The notes: a model not told the origin generated them from the sequence alone. Shown: positions 13,076-24,300, counted from the stretch's first letter. The stretch is 64,000 nt of DNA from Hippasteria phrygiana (GCA_037893225.1 JAZGUH010000619.1:124001-188000); one strand, 5' to 3'. Numbers and translations are program-made.

Positions 13076-13790
13076 ATCATGTGAAAAGATTAGAAAATAG
13101 TTAAAGATAGACCAAAAGTGACATGATTTTCCAAGGCTAATTACAAATTAGATCACAGATCCTTTTAGGAGACCTCTATTAATATAGGTAGCAGCGGAAA
13201 TATTCTACTAATCCTCATTTGCCAATCAGCTCAACTTCAATATGATTGAAGATAGGTAGAACCTGATTGAGATATGGCATAAGGAGAAACAACATCATGC
13301 AGATATGCTAAGAGAAGAAGATCAACCAGTCCACCACTAGTATGTCACTAGAGAGCAGAGATTTTATCTCAACAGACCAAGATCTACTCTTTGAAACTGC
13401 ATGATATATTTATTTTTCACTATTTCTACTCATAAAAAGTTGAATACGGTGTTCCTTTAAGGAAGAGGAGGTAAGGAGTATTAGATCAAAGATGGAGATG
13501 TTGAATAGATTCAAAAATATATTGTAGAGTTAGATGATAATTAGGGTTTACTAGTTGAGTATGAGATAATCACTTGTTGAATCAGGATTTGATAAAAATG
13601 TTTCATAGTAAGTGAAACTGCATCTCTATCAGACGAAAAGGAGCTCAAGTATCGGCATAAAATGTCTGCTATTTACAAATATTCACATCAACCATCATAA
13701 AAACCAAGTTTCATCGCATGTAGTAGTTTGTTCCACTGTACGATGATCCACTGGTAACAACAAAGAAGAAACACAAGGCAGAATACAACT
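13015..13790. other. Spacer between inverted-repeat arms
   Basis: The 776-bp sequence is AT-rich and single-copy within the window. It has no coding frame of note, no tRNA and no satellite unit. It would be the loop if the arms paired. It may be further internal sequence of the element or an unrelated insertion; the sequence alone does not decide. Confidence 0.6.
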
Positions 13791-14560
13791 GGTTGGTCAC
13801 CTGGTCTCTCCACTGCACTATCAGCTTACCTACAATTCTTCTTAATCTAGTGTTGAGTGTGACCGATCTACATATAAGAATCATCTGGTCCCTCCACGGT
13901 CCTTGTTAAACATTCTTTTCCTTTACTTTCTCACATTCCTTTCTCTCTATTGTCATAATTTGGTATGCGGCAATGCCTTGTTGAACACTCTCTATTGTAC
14001 TTTAGTATGTGTGCACCCCTTCTGCTAGCACAGTGCCCTATTCTTGCACCAACCCAGTTTACTCTGCATTGTGCAATGCTCTAGATGCATATGTAGCTGT
14101 GCAGCCGAGAACAATAAGCTATTGTTGCGCTACTGCCTCTCACCATGCTCTCACTTAGATGTGAAACCTTTGGCTGTAGCTTTCTTGGCTCAGTGCAAAA
14201 TTTACTTTAGTCACTCTGGTCTTGAGTTCCCTTGTGTGAACATCATCGTTGGTTCTGCAATTTAAATACGTACACGTTACGACGTTGCTACGTTAGCACT
14301 TGCAGCCATATACCGTTAGAATTGCCCAGTGTTTTCAGCACATTCTTCGGTTGGCACAGGTCGGGGGACGCCGCATGGTAAGTTATAAATATTTCTTATC
14401 GTTAGTAGAACATGTACAATCCTAAAATACATAGTATTTTGAGAAACTCACCTCTTATAAGTGTTGAATCGGTCGGAGGAAGTATCAATGCATCATAGTA
14501 GACTAAGATTTTAATTGAGTAAAACGAACTGTTGAATCTCTGCAATCCTGCCGACTACAC
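13791..14560 (-). repeat. Long inverted repeat, right arm (770 bp), element leader
   Basis: Mirror of 12285-13014 and 40 bp longer because it keeps a 37-bp stretch and three bases lost from (or never present in) the left arm. Read on the minus strand, it starts inside the primer-binding site next to the LTR end, so this arm is the authentic 5' leader of the element. It contains a consensus splice donor AG|GTGAGT in the element sense (14446-14453). On the plus strand it contains ATG|GTAAGT (14375-14383) in a good start-codon context. Confidence 0.9.
14269..14305. other. 37-bp stretch present only in the right inverted-repeat arm
   Basis: Aligning the arms, this CpG-bearing 37-bp stretch has no counterpart in the left arm, where TTTGG is followed directly by TATTTAAATTG (near 12533-12545). 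The flanks align without gaps. It shows that the arms are not a simple foldback read of a single strand. Confidence 0.8.
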
Positions 14561-14562
14561 CA
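14544..14562 (-). other. Primer-binding site for tRNA-Ser
   Basis: The minus strand reads TGGTGTAGTCGGCAGGATT, two bases after the LTR end ACA. Its complement, AATCCTGCCGACTACACCA, is the 3' end of a tRNA with CCA. Animal tRNA-Ser (AGA/UGA family) ends GAATCCTGCCGACTACG plus CCA, as I know it. The match is 18 of 19, and the only difference (the discriminator base) would still form a G-U pair. The tRNA body is not present upstream, so this is not a tRNA gene. Confidence 0.75.
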
Positions 14563-14564
14563 CT

Positions 14565-14615
14565 TGTAACCGAGGGGGTTGGTTATAAGAATGTTTTACT
14601 TTAAGGGAACAGGGA
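14565..14615 (-). repeat. LTR terminus, right copy (truncated 5' LTR)
   Basis: Identical to 11061-11111. At 14615 it runs straight into a satellite B T-tract (AACAGGGAATTTTTTTG), so the rest of this LTR is missing. The breakpoint lies in a short GAATTTT stretch also found in satellite B, compatible with joining at microhomology. Confidence 0.75.
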
Positions 14616-15120
14616 ATTTTTTTGAAAACCCCACGTCCAGTTTCGAGCACATCGCTGAAAAAAATGTTTCGAATTTGTTTCTCTCCAATTGGCATTTCAA
14701 CATAACAAACGCGCCTAGCTCGGCGTATGGAGTGTTCTGAACACCCCAGGGCCAGTTTCGAGCACATCGCTAAAAAAAGTTCCGAATTTTGTTTCTCTCC
14801 AATTGGCATTTCAACAAAACCAACGCGCCTAGCTCGGCGTATGGAGTGTTCTGAACACCCCACGTCCAGTTTCGAGTACATCGCCGAAAAAAATGTTTCG
14901 AATTTTTTTCTCTCCAATTGGCATTTCAACAAAACCAACGCGCCTAGCTCGGCCTATGGAGTGTTCTGAATACCCCAGGGCCAGTTTCGAGCACATCGCT
15001 GAAAAAAAATATTTCGAATTTTTTTTCTCTCCAATTGGCATTTCAACATAACCAACGCGCCTAGCTCGGCGTATGGAGTGTTCTGAATACCCCAGGGCCA
15101 GTTTCGAGCACATCGCTGAA
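14616..15120. repeat. Left edge of satellite B, disordered units
   Basis: The first four to five units do not fit the modules seen further in. The first full monomer has private changes (CATAACAAACGCG, GAATTTGTTTCTC after ATGTTTC), the next has CATCGCTAAAA, and AACACCCCACGTCC is a rare join. Greater divergence at an array edge is the usual result of weaker homogenisation there. Confidence 0.6.
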
Positions 15121-16490
15121 AAAAATGTTTCGATTTTTTTTTAAAACCCCACGTCCAGTTTCGAGCACATCGCTGAAAAAAATGTTTCGATTTTTTTTTT
15201 AAACCCCACGTCCAGTTTCGAGCACATCGCTGAAAAAAATGTTTCGAATTTTTTTCTCTCCAATTGGCATTTCAACATAACCAACGCGCCTAGCTCGGCG
15301 TATGGAGTGTTCTGAACACCCCAGGGCCAGTTTCGAGCACATCGCTGAAAAAAAATATTTCGATTTTTTTTTTAAACCCCACGTCCAGTTTCGAGCACAT
15401 CGCTGAAAAAAGTTCCGAATTTTGTTTCTCTCCAATTGGCATTTCAACAAAACCAACGCGCCTAGCTCGGCGTATGGAGTGTTCTGAACACCCCAGGGCC
15501 AGTTTCGAGCACATCGTTGAAAAAAAGTTCCGAATTTTTTTCTTTATAATTGCCATTTCAACAAAACCAACGCGCCCAGGGCGGCGTATGGAGTGTTCTG
15601 AATACCCCAGGGCCAGTTTTGAGCACATCGCTGAAAAAAAGTTCCGAATTTTTTTTAAAACCCCACGTCCAGTTTCGAGTACATCGCCGAAAAAAATGTT
15701 TCGAATTTTTTTCTCTCCAATTGGCATTTCAACAAAACCAACGCGCCTAGCTCGGCCTATGCAGTGTTCTGAATACCCCAGGGCCAGTTTCGAGCACATC
15801 GCTGAAAAAAATGTTTCGATTTTTTTTTAAAACCCCACGTCCAGTTTCGAGCACATCGCTGAAAAAAATGTTTCGATTTTTTTTTTAAACCCCACGTCCA
15901 GTTTCGAGCACATCGCTGAAAAAAATGTTTCGAATTTTTTTCTCTCCAATTGGCATTTCAACATAACCAACGCGCCTAGCTCGGCGTATGGAGTGTTCTG
16001 AACACCCCAGGGCCAGTTTCGAGCACATCGCTGAAAAAAAATATTTCGATTTTTTTTTTAAACCCCACGTCCAGTTTCGAGCACATCGCTGAAAAAAGTT
16101 CCGAATTTTGTTTCTCTCCAATTGGCATTTCAACAAAACCAACCCGCCTAGCTCGGCGTATGGAGTGTTCTGAACACCCCAGGGCCAGTTTCGAGCACAT
16201 CGTTGAAAAAAAGTTCCGAATTTTTTTCTTTATAATTGCCATTTCAACAAAACCAACGCGCCCAGGGCGGCGTATGGAGTGTTCTGAATACCCCAGGGCC
16301 AGTTTTGAGCACATCGCTGAAAAAAAGTTCCGAATTTTTTTTAAAACCCCACGTCCAGTTTCGAGTACATCGCCGAAAAAAATGTTTCGAATTTTTTTCT
16401 CTCCAATTGGCATTTCAACAAAACCAACGCGCCTAGCTCGGCCTATGCAGTGTTCTGAATACCCCAGGGCCAGTTTCGAGCACATCGCTG
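15120..16490. repeat. Satellite B 686-bp module, two tandem copies
   Basis: Sequence at 15199-15799 recurs at 15885-16485 with an offset of exactly 686 bp. It includes the rare GCAGTGTTCTGAATA variant and the pair of half units with ten and nine Ts. The two copies differ by few bases, for example ACGCGCC versus ACCCGCC near 15458 and 16144. Confidence 0.85.
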
Positions 16491-17460
16491 AAAAAAAATA
16501 TTTCGATTTTTTTTTAAAACCCCACGTCCAGTTTCGAGCACATCGCTGAAAAAAATGTTTGGAATTTTTTTCTCTCCAATTGGCATTTCAACATAACCAA
16601 CGCGCCTAGCTCGGCGTATGGAGTGTTCTGAACACCCCAGGGCCAGTTTCGAGCACATCGCTGAAAAAAGTTCCGAATTTTGTTTCTCTCCAATTGGCAT
16701 TTCAACAAAACCAACCCGCCTAGCTCGGCGTATGGAGTGTTCTGAACACCCCAGGGCCAGTTTCGAGCACATCGTTGAAAAAAAGTTCCGAATTTTTTTC
16801 TTTATAATTGCCATTTCAACAAAACCAACGCGCCCAGGGCGGCGTATGGAGTGTTCTGAATACCCCAGGGCCAGTTTTGAGCACATCGCTGAAAAAAAGT
16901 TCCGAATTTTTTTTAAAACCCCACGTCCAGTTTCGAGTACATCGCCGAAAAAAATGTTTCGAATTTTTTTCTCTCCAATTGGCATTTCAACAAAACCAAC
17001 GCGCCTAGCTCGGCCTATGCAGTGTTCTGAATACCCCAGGGCCAGTTTCGAGCACATCGCTGAAAAAAAATATTTCGATTTTTTTTTAAAACCCCACGTC
17101 CAGTTTCGAGCACATCGCTGAAAAAAATGTTTGGAATTTTTTTCTCTCCAATTGGCATTTCAACATAACCAACGCGCCTAGCTCGGCGTATGGAGTGTTC
17201 TGAACACCCCAGGGCCAGTTTCGAGCACATCGCTGAAAAAAGTTCCGAATTTTGTTTCTCTCCAATTGGCATTTCAACAAAACCAACCCGCCTAGCTCGG
17301 CGTATGGAGTGTTCTGAACACCCCAGGGCCAGTTTCGAGCACATCGTTGAAAAAAAGTTCCGAATTTTTTTCTTTATAATTGCCATTTCAACAAAACCAA
17401 CGCGCCCAGGGCGGCGTATGGAGTGTTCTGAATACCCCAGGGCCAGTTTTGAGCACATCG
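16070..17460. repeat. Satellite B 572-bp module, about 2.4 tandem copies
   Basis: The CAACCCGCC marker occurs at about 16142, 16714 and 17286, 572 bp apart, and the sequences between are essentially the same. 572 equals the 399-bp core (114+56+115+114) plus a 58-bp half unit and a 115-bp monomer. The run ends near 17465, where GAAAAAAAG changes to GAAAAGAAG. Confidence 0.8.
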
Positions 17461-17959
17461 CTGAAAAGAAGTTCCGAATTTTTTTGAAAACCCCACGTCC
17501 AGTTTCGAGTACATCGCTGAAAAAAATGTTTCGAATTTTTTTCTCTCCAATTGGCATTTCAACAAAACCAACGCGCCTAGCTCGGCCTATGGAGTGTTCT
17601 GAATACCCCAGGGCCAGTTTCGAGCACATCGCTGAAAAAAAATATTTCGATTTTTTTTTTAAACCCCACGTCCAGTTTCGAGCACATCGACTGAAAAAAA
17701 TGTTTCGATTTTTTTTTAAAACCCCACGTCCAGTTTCGAGCACATCGCTGAAAAAAATGTTTCGAATTTTTTTCTCTCCAATTGGCATTTCAACATAACC
17801 AACGCGCCTAGCTCGGCCTATGGAGTGTTCTGAATACCCCAGGGCCAGTTTCGAGCACATCGCTGAAAAAAAATATTTCGATTTTTTTTTTAAACCCCAC
17901 GTCCAGTTTCGAGCACATCGCTGAAAAAAGTTCCGAATTTTGTTTCTCTCCAATTGGCA

Positions 17960-20900
17960 TTTCAACATAACCAACGCGCCTAGCTCGGCGTATGGAGTGT
18001 TCTGAACACCCCAGGGCCAGTTTCGAGCACATCGCTGAAAAAATTTCCGAATTTTTTTTCTCTCCAATTGGCATTTCAACAAAACCAACGCGCCTAGCTC
18101 GGCGTATGGAGTGTTCTGAATACCCCAGGGCCAGTTTCGAGCACATCGCTGAAAAAAATGTTTCGATTTTTTTTTAAAACCCCACGTCCAGTTTCGAGCA
18201 CATCGCTGAAAAAAATGTTTCGAATTTTTTTCTCTCCAATTGGCATTTCAACAAAACCAACGCGACTAGCTCGGCCTATGGAGTGTTCTGAATACCCCAG
18301 GGCCAGTTTCGAGCACATCGCCGAAAAAATTTCCGAATTTGTTTTCTCTCCAATTGGCATTTCAACAAAACCAACGCGCCTAGCTCGGCGTATGGAGTGT
18401 TCTGAACACCCCAGGGCCAGTTTCGAGCACATCGTTGAAAAAAAGTTCCGAATTTTTTTCTTTATAATTGCCATTTCAACAAAACCAACGCGCCCAGGGC
18501 GGCGTATGGAGTGTTCTGAATACCCCAGGGCCAGTTTTGAGCACATCGCTGAAAAGAAGTTCCGAATTTTTTTGAAAACCCCACGTCCAGTTTCGAGTAC
18601 ATCGCTGAAAAAAATGTTTCGAATTTTTTTCTCTCCAATTGGCATTTCAACATAACCAACGCGCCTAGCTCGGCCTATGGAGTGTTCTGAATACCCCAGG
18701 GCCAGTTTCGAGCACATCGCTGAAAAAAAATATTTCGATTTTTTTTTAAAACCCCACGTCCAGTTTCGAGCACATCGCTGAAAAAAATGTTTGGAATTTT
18801 TTTCTCTCCAATTGGCATTTCAACATAACCAACGCGCCTAGCTCGGCGTATGGAGTGTTCTGAACACCCCAGGGCCAGTTTCGAGCACATCGCTGAAAAA
18901 AGTTCCGAATTTTGTTTCTCTCCAATTGGCATTTCAACAAAACCAACCCGCCTAGCTCGGCGTATGGAGTGTTCTGAACACCCCAGGGCCAGTTTCGAGC
19001 ACATCGTTGAAAAAAAGTTCCGAATTTTTTTTCTCTCCAATTGGCATTTCAACAAAACCAACGCGCCTAGCTCGGCGTATGGAGTGTTCTGAACACCCCA
19101 GGGCCAGTTTCGAGCACATCGTTGAAAAAAAGTTCCGAATTTTTTTCTTTATAATTGCCATTTCAACAAAACCAACGCGCCCAGGGCGGCGTATGGAGTG
19201 TTCTGAATACCCCAGGGCCAGTTTTGAGCACATCGCTGAAAAGAAGTTCCGAATTTTTTTGAAAACCCCACGTCCAGTTTCGAGCACATCGCTGAAAAAA
19301 TTTCCGAATTTTTTTTCTCTCCAATTGGCATTTCAACAAAACCAACGCGCCTAGCTCGGCGTATGGAGTGTTCTGAATACCCCAGGGCCAGTTTCGAGCA
19401 CATCGCTGAAAAAAATGTTTCGATTTTTTTTTAAAACCCCACGTCCAGTTTCGAGCACATCGCTGAAAAAAATGTTTCGAATTTTTTTCTCTCCAATTGG
19501 CATTTCAACAAAACCAACGCGCCTAGCTCGGCCTATGGAGTGTTCTGAATACCCCAGGGCCAGTTTCGAGCACATCGCTGAAAAAAAATATTTCGATTTT
19601 TTTTTTAAACCCCACGTCCAGTTTCGAGCACATCGCTGAAAAAAATGTTTCGAATTTTTTTCTCTCCAATTGGCATTTCAACATAACCAACGCGCCTAGC
19701 TCGGCGTATGGAGTGTTCTGAACACCCCAGGGCCAGTTTCGAGCACATCGCTGAAAAAAGTTCCGAATTTTGTTTCTCTCCAATTGGCATTTCAACAAAA
19801 CCAACGCGCCTAGCTCGGCGTATGGAGTGTTCTGAACACCCCAGGGCCAGTTTCGAGCACATCGTTGAAAAAAAGTTCCGAATTTTTTTCTTTATAATTG
19901 CCATTTCAACAAAACCAACGCGCCCAGGGCGGCGTATGGAGTGTTCTGAATACCCCAGGGCCAGTTTTGAGCACATCGCTGAAAAGAAGTTCCGAATTTT
20001 TTTGAAAACCCCACGTCCAGTTTCGAGTACATCGCTGAAAAAAATGTTTCGAATTTTTTTCTCTCCAATTGGCATTTCAACATAACCAACGCGCCTAGCT
20101 CGGCGTATGGAGTGTTCTGAACACCCCAGGGCCAGTTTCGAGCACATCGCTGAAAAAAATGTTTCGATTTTTTTTTAAAACCCCACGTCCAGTTTCGAGC
20201 ACATCGCTGAAAAAAATGTTTCGAATTTTTTTCTCTCCAATTGGCATTTCAACAAAACCAACGCGCCTAGCTCGGCCTATGGAGTGTTCTGAATACTTTA
20301 GGGCCAGTTTCGAGCACATCGCTGAAAAAAAATATTTCGATTTTTTTTTAAAACCCCACGTCCAGTTTCGAGCACATCGCTGAAAAAAATGTTTCGAATT
20401 TTTTTCTCTCCAATTGGCATTTCAACATAACCAACGCGCCTAGCTCGGCGTATGGAGTGTTCTGAACACCCCAGGGCCAGTTTCGAGCACATCGCTGAAA
20501 AAATTTCCGAATTTTTTTTCTCTCCAATTGGCATTTCAACAAAACCAACGCGCCTAGCTCGGCGTATGGAGTGTTCTGAATACCCCAGGGCCAGTTTCGA
20601 GCACATCGCTGAAAAAAATGTTTCGATTTTTTTTTAAAACCCCACGTCCAGTTTCGAGCACATCGCTGAAAAAAATGTTTCGAATTTTTTTCTCTCCAAT
20701 TGGCATTTCAACAAAACCAACGCGCCTAGCTCGGCCTATGGAGTGTTCTGAATACCCCAGGGCCAGTTTCGAGCACATCGCTGAAAAAAAATATTTCGAT
20801 TTTTTTTTAAAACCCCACGTCCAGTTTCGAGCACATCGCTGAAAAAAATGTTTCGAATTTTTTTCTCTCCAATTGGCATTTCAACATAACCAACGCGCCT

Positions 20901-21690
20901 AGCTCGGCGTATGGAGTGTTCTGAACACCCCAGGGCCAGTTTCGAGCACATCGCTGAAAAAAGTTCCGAATTTTGTTTCTCTCCAATTGGCATTTCAACA
21001 AAACCAACCCGCCTAGCTCGGCGTATGGAGTGTTCTGAACACCCCAGGGCCAGTTTCGAGCACATCGTTGAAAAAAAGTTCCGAATTTTTTTCTTTATAA
21101 TTGCCATTTCAACAAAACCAACGCGCCCAGGGCGGCGTATGGAGTGTTCTGAATACCCCAGGGCCAGTTTTGAGCACATCGCTGAAAAGAAGTTCCGAAT
21201 TTTTTTTAAAACCCCACGTCCAGTTTCGAGTACATCGCCGAAAAAAATGTTTCGAATTTTTTTCTCTCCAATTGGCATTTCAACATAACCAACGCGCCTA
21301 GCTCGGCGTATGGAGTGTTCTGAACACCCCAGGGCCAGTTTCGAGCACATCGCCGAAAAAATTTCCGAATTTTCTTTCTCTCCAATTGGCATTTCAACAA
21401 AACCAACGCGCCTAGCTCGGCGTATGGAGTGTTCTGAACACCCCAGGGCCAGTTTCGAGCACATCGTTGAAAAAAAGTTCCGAATTTTTTTCTTTATAAT
21501 TGCCATTTCAACAAAACCAACGCGCCCAGGGCGGCGTATGGAGTGTTCTGAATACCCCAGGGCCAGTTTTGAGCACATCGCTGAAAAGAAGTTCCGAATT
21601 TTTTTGAAAACCCCACGTCCAGTTTCGAGTACATCGCTGAAAAAAATGTTTCGAATTTTTTTCTCTCCAATTGGCATTTCAACATAACCA
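17960..21690. repeat. 3.7-kb satellite B block, copy at left
   Basis: The same order of unit types is found at 39972-43702, offset 22012 bp throughout, so no unit was gained or lost in either copy. Private changes include three consecutive C-to-T changes at 20297-20299 here, and CATAACC/CAAAACC differences. The constant offset over 3.7 kb, across dozens of units, shows a recent long-range duplication. Confidence 0.8.
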
Positions 21691-22389
21691 ACGCGCCTAG
21701 CTCGGCGTATGGAGTGTTCTGAACACCCCAGGGCCAGTTTCGAGCACATCGCTGAAAAAATTTCCGAATTTGTTTTCTCTCCAATTGGCATTTCAACAAA
21801 ACCAACGCGCCTAGCTCGGCCTATGGAGTGTTCTGAATACCCCACGTCCAGTTTCGAGCACATCGCTGAAAAAAATGTTTCGATTTTTTTTTAAAACCCC
21901 ACGTCCAGTTTCGAGCACATCGCTGAAAAAAATGTTTCGAATTTTTTTCTCTCCAATTGGCATTTCAACAAAACCAACGCGCCTAGCTCGGCGTATGGAG
22001 TGTTCTGAACACCCCAGGGCCAGTTTCGAGCACATCGTTGAAAAAAAGTTCCGAATTTTTTTCTTTATAATTGCCATTTCAACAAAACCAACGCGCCTAG
22101 CTCGGCGTATGGAGTGTTCTGAACACCCCAGGGCCAGTTTCGAGCACATCGTTGAAAAAAAGTTCCGAATTTTTTTCTTTATAATTGCCATTTCAACAAA
22201 ACCAACGCGCCCAGGGCGGCGTATGGAGTGTTCTGAATACCCCAGGGCCAGTTTTGAGCACATCGCTGAAAAGAAGTTCCGAATTTTTTTGAAAACCCCA
22301 CGTCCAGTTTCGAGTACATCGCTGAAAAAAATGTTTCGAATTTTTTTCTCTCCAATTGGCATTTCAACATAACCAACGCGCCTAGCTCG

Positions 22390-24300
22390 GCGTATGGAGT
22401 GTTCTGAACACCCCAGGGCCAGTTTCGAGCACATCGCTGAAAAAATTTCCGAATTTGTTTTCTCTCCAATTGGCATTTCAACAAAACCAACGCGCCTAGC
22501 TCGGCCTATGGAGTGTTCTGAATACCCCAGGGCCAGTTTCGAGCACATCGCTGAAAAAAAATATTTCGATTTTTTTTTAAAACCCCACGTCCAGTTTCGA
22601 GCACATCGCGGAAAAAAATGTTTCGAATTTTTTTCTCTCCAATTGGCATTTCAACATAACCAACGCGCCTAGCTCGGCGTATGGAGTGTTCTGAACACCC
22701 CAGGGCCAGTTTCGAGCACATCGTTGAAAAAAAGTTCCGAATTTTTTTCTTTATAATTGCCATTTCAACAAAACCAACGCGCCTAGCTCGGCGTATGGAG
22801 TGTTCTGAACACCCCAGGGCCAGTTTCGAGCACATCGTTGAAAAAAAGTTCCGAATTTTTTTCTTTATAATTGCCATTTCAACAAAACCAACGCGCCCAG
22901 GGCGGCGTATGGAGTGTTCTGAATACCCCAGGGCCAGTTTTGAGCACATCGCTGAAAAGAAGTTCCGAATTTTTTTGAAAACCCCACGTCCAGTTTCGAG
23001 TACATCGCTGAAAAAAATGTTTCGAATTTTTTTCTCTCCAATTGGCATTTCAACATAACCAACGCGCCTAGCTCGGCGTATGGAGTGTTCTGAACACCCC
23101 AGGGCCAGTTTCGAGCACATCGCTGAAAAAATTTCCGAATTTGTTTTCTCTCCAATTGGCATTTCAACAAAACCAACGCGCCTAGCTCGGCCTATGGAGT
23201 GTTCTGAATACCCCAGGGCCAGTTTCGAGCACATCGCTGAAAAAAAATATTTCGATTTTTTTTTAAAACCCCACGTCCAGTTTCGAGCACATCGCGGAAA
23301 AAAATGTTTCGAATTTTTTTCTCTCCAATTGGCATTTCAACATAACCAACGCGCCTAGCTCGGCGTATGGAGTGTTCTGAACACCCCAGGGCCAGTTTCG
23401 AGCACATCGCCGAAAAAATTTCCGAATTTTTTTTCTCTCCAATTGGCATTTCAACAAAACCAACGCGCCTAGCTCGGCGTATGGAGTGTTCTGAACACCC
23501 CAGGGCCAGTTTCGAGCACATCGCTGAAAAAAGTTCCGAATTTTGTTTCTCTCCAATTGGCATTTCAACAAAACCAACCCGCCTAGCTCGGCGTATGGAG
23601 TGTTCTGAACACCCCAGGGCCAGTTTCGAGCACATCGTTGAAAAAAAGTTCCGAATTTTTTTCTTTATAATTGCCATTTCAACAAAACCAACGCGCCCAG
23701 GGCGGCGTATGGAGTGTTCTGAATACCCCAGGGCCAGTTTTGAGCACATCGCTGAAAAGAAGTTCCGAATTTTTTTGAAAACCCCACGTCCAGTTTCGAG
23801 TACATCGCTGAAAAAAATGTTTCGAATTTTTTTCTCTCCAATTGGCATTTCAACATAACCAACGCGCCTAGCTCGGCGTATGGAGTGTTCTGAACACCCC
23901 AGGGCCAGTTTCGAGCACATCGCCGAAAAAATTTCCGAATTTGTTTTCTCTCCAATTGGCATTTCAACAAAACCAACGCGCCTAGCTCGGCGTATGGAGT
24001 GTTCTGAACACCCCAGGGCCAGTTTCGAGCACATCGTTGAAAAAAAGTTCCGAATTTTTTTCTTTATAATTGCCATTTCAACAAAACCAACGCGCCCAGG
24101 GCGGCGTATGGAGTGTTCTGAATACCCCAGGGCCAGTTTTGAGCACATCGCTGAAAAGAAGTTCCGAATTTTTTTGAAAACCCCACGTCCAGTTTCGAGT
24201 ACATCGCTGAAAAAAATGTTTCGAATTTTTTTCTCTCCAATTGGCATTTCAACATAACCAACGCGCCTAGCTCGGCCTATGGAGTGTTCTGAATACCCCA
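22390..24300. repeat. Satellite B block found five times
   Basis: The unit order of 22390-24300 recurs at offset 3888-3889 (about 26280-28190). Its central part, about 23192-24319, recurs at 32740-33867, 44918-46045 and 49948-51075 with identical translations over 375 codons. The 26-28 kb copy is interrupted only by one extra T near 27489. The shared CATCGCGGAAAA variant marks the family. Confidence 0.75.

Larger units (their letters stand above)
11061..14615 (-). mobile_element. LTR retrotransposon remnant, minus strand, rearranged and gene-less
   Basis: The interval is bounded by two direct copies of a 51-bp sequence (11061-11111 and 14565-14615). Read on the minus strand, this sequence ends in CCCCTCGGTTACA, the TG...CA type of terminus of LTRs. 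At 14565 the terminus is followed, after two bases, by a 19-nt sequence complementary to the 3' end of animal tRNA-Ser, the expected position of a primer-binding site. At 11061 the terminus abuts satellite A cleanly (...CTATCCATA). The element would therefore have its 5' LTR at the right, cut to 51 bp by satellite B, and its 3' LTR at the left. No gag, protease, reverse transcriptase or integrase frame is present. The inner edge of the left LTR and the polypurine tract could not be located. A large inverted duplication fills most of the interior. Non-autonomous or badly degenerated copies are both possible. The family cannot be named without a search; tRNA-Ser priming is known from several Gypsy/Ty3-type groups. 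Confidence 0.7.

Noticed and set aside
13540..13560. TTAGGG-like telomere motif in the spacer
   Set aside because: A single occurrence in AT-rich sequence, not a tandem run.
12285..14560. Terminal inverted repeats of a DNA transposon or foldback element
   Set aside because: No target-site duplication was found at the arm ends. The right arm starts inside a primer-binding site adjoining an LTR end, which fits an LTR element leader better. It remains a fallback reading if no LTR relatives exist.
14544..14562. tRNA gene or tRNA 3' fragment ending in CCA on the plus strand
   Set aside because: No T-loop, anticodon arm or 5' acceptor strand lies upstream, and nuclear tRNA genes do not usually encode CCA. 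Position and orientation fit a primer-binding site.
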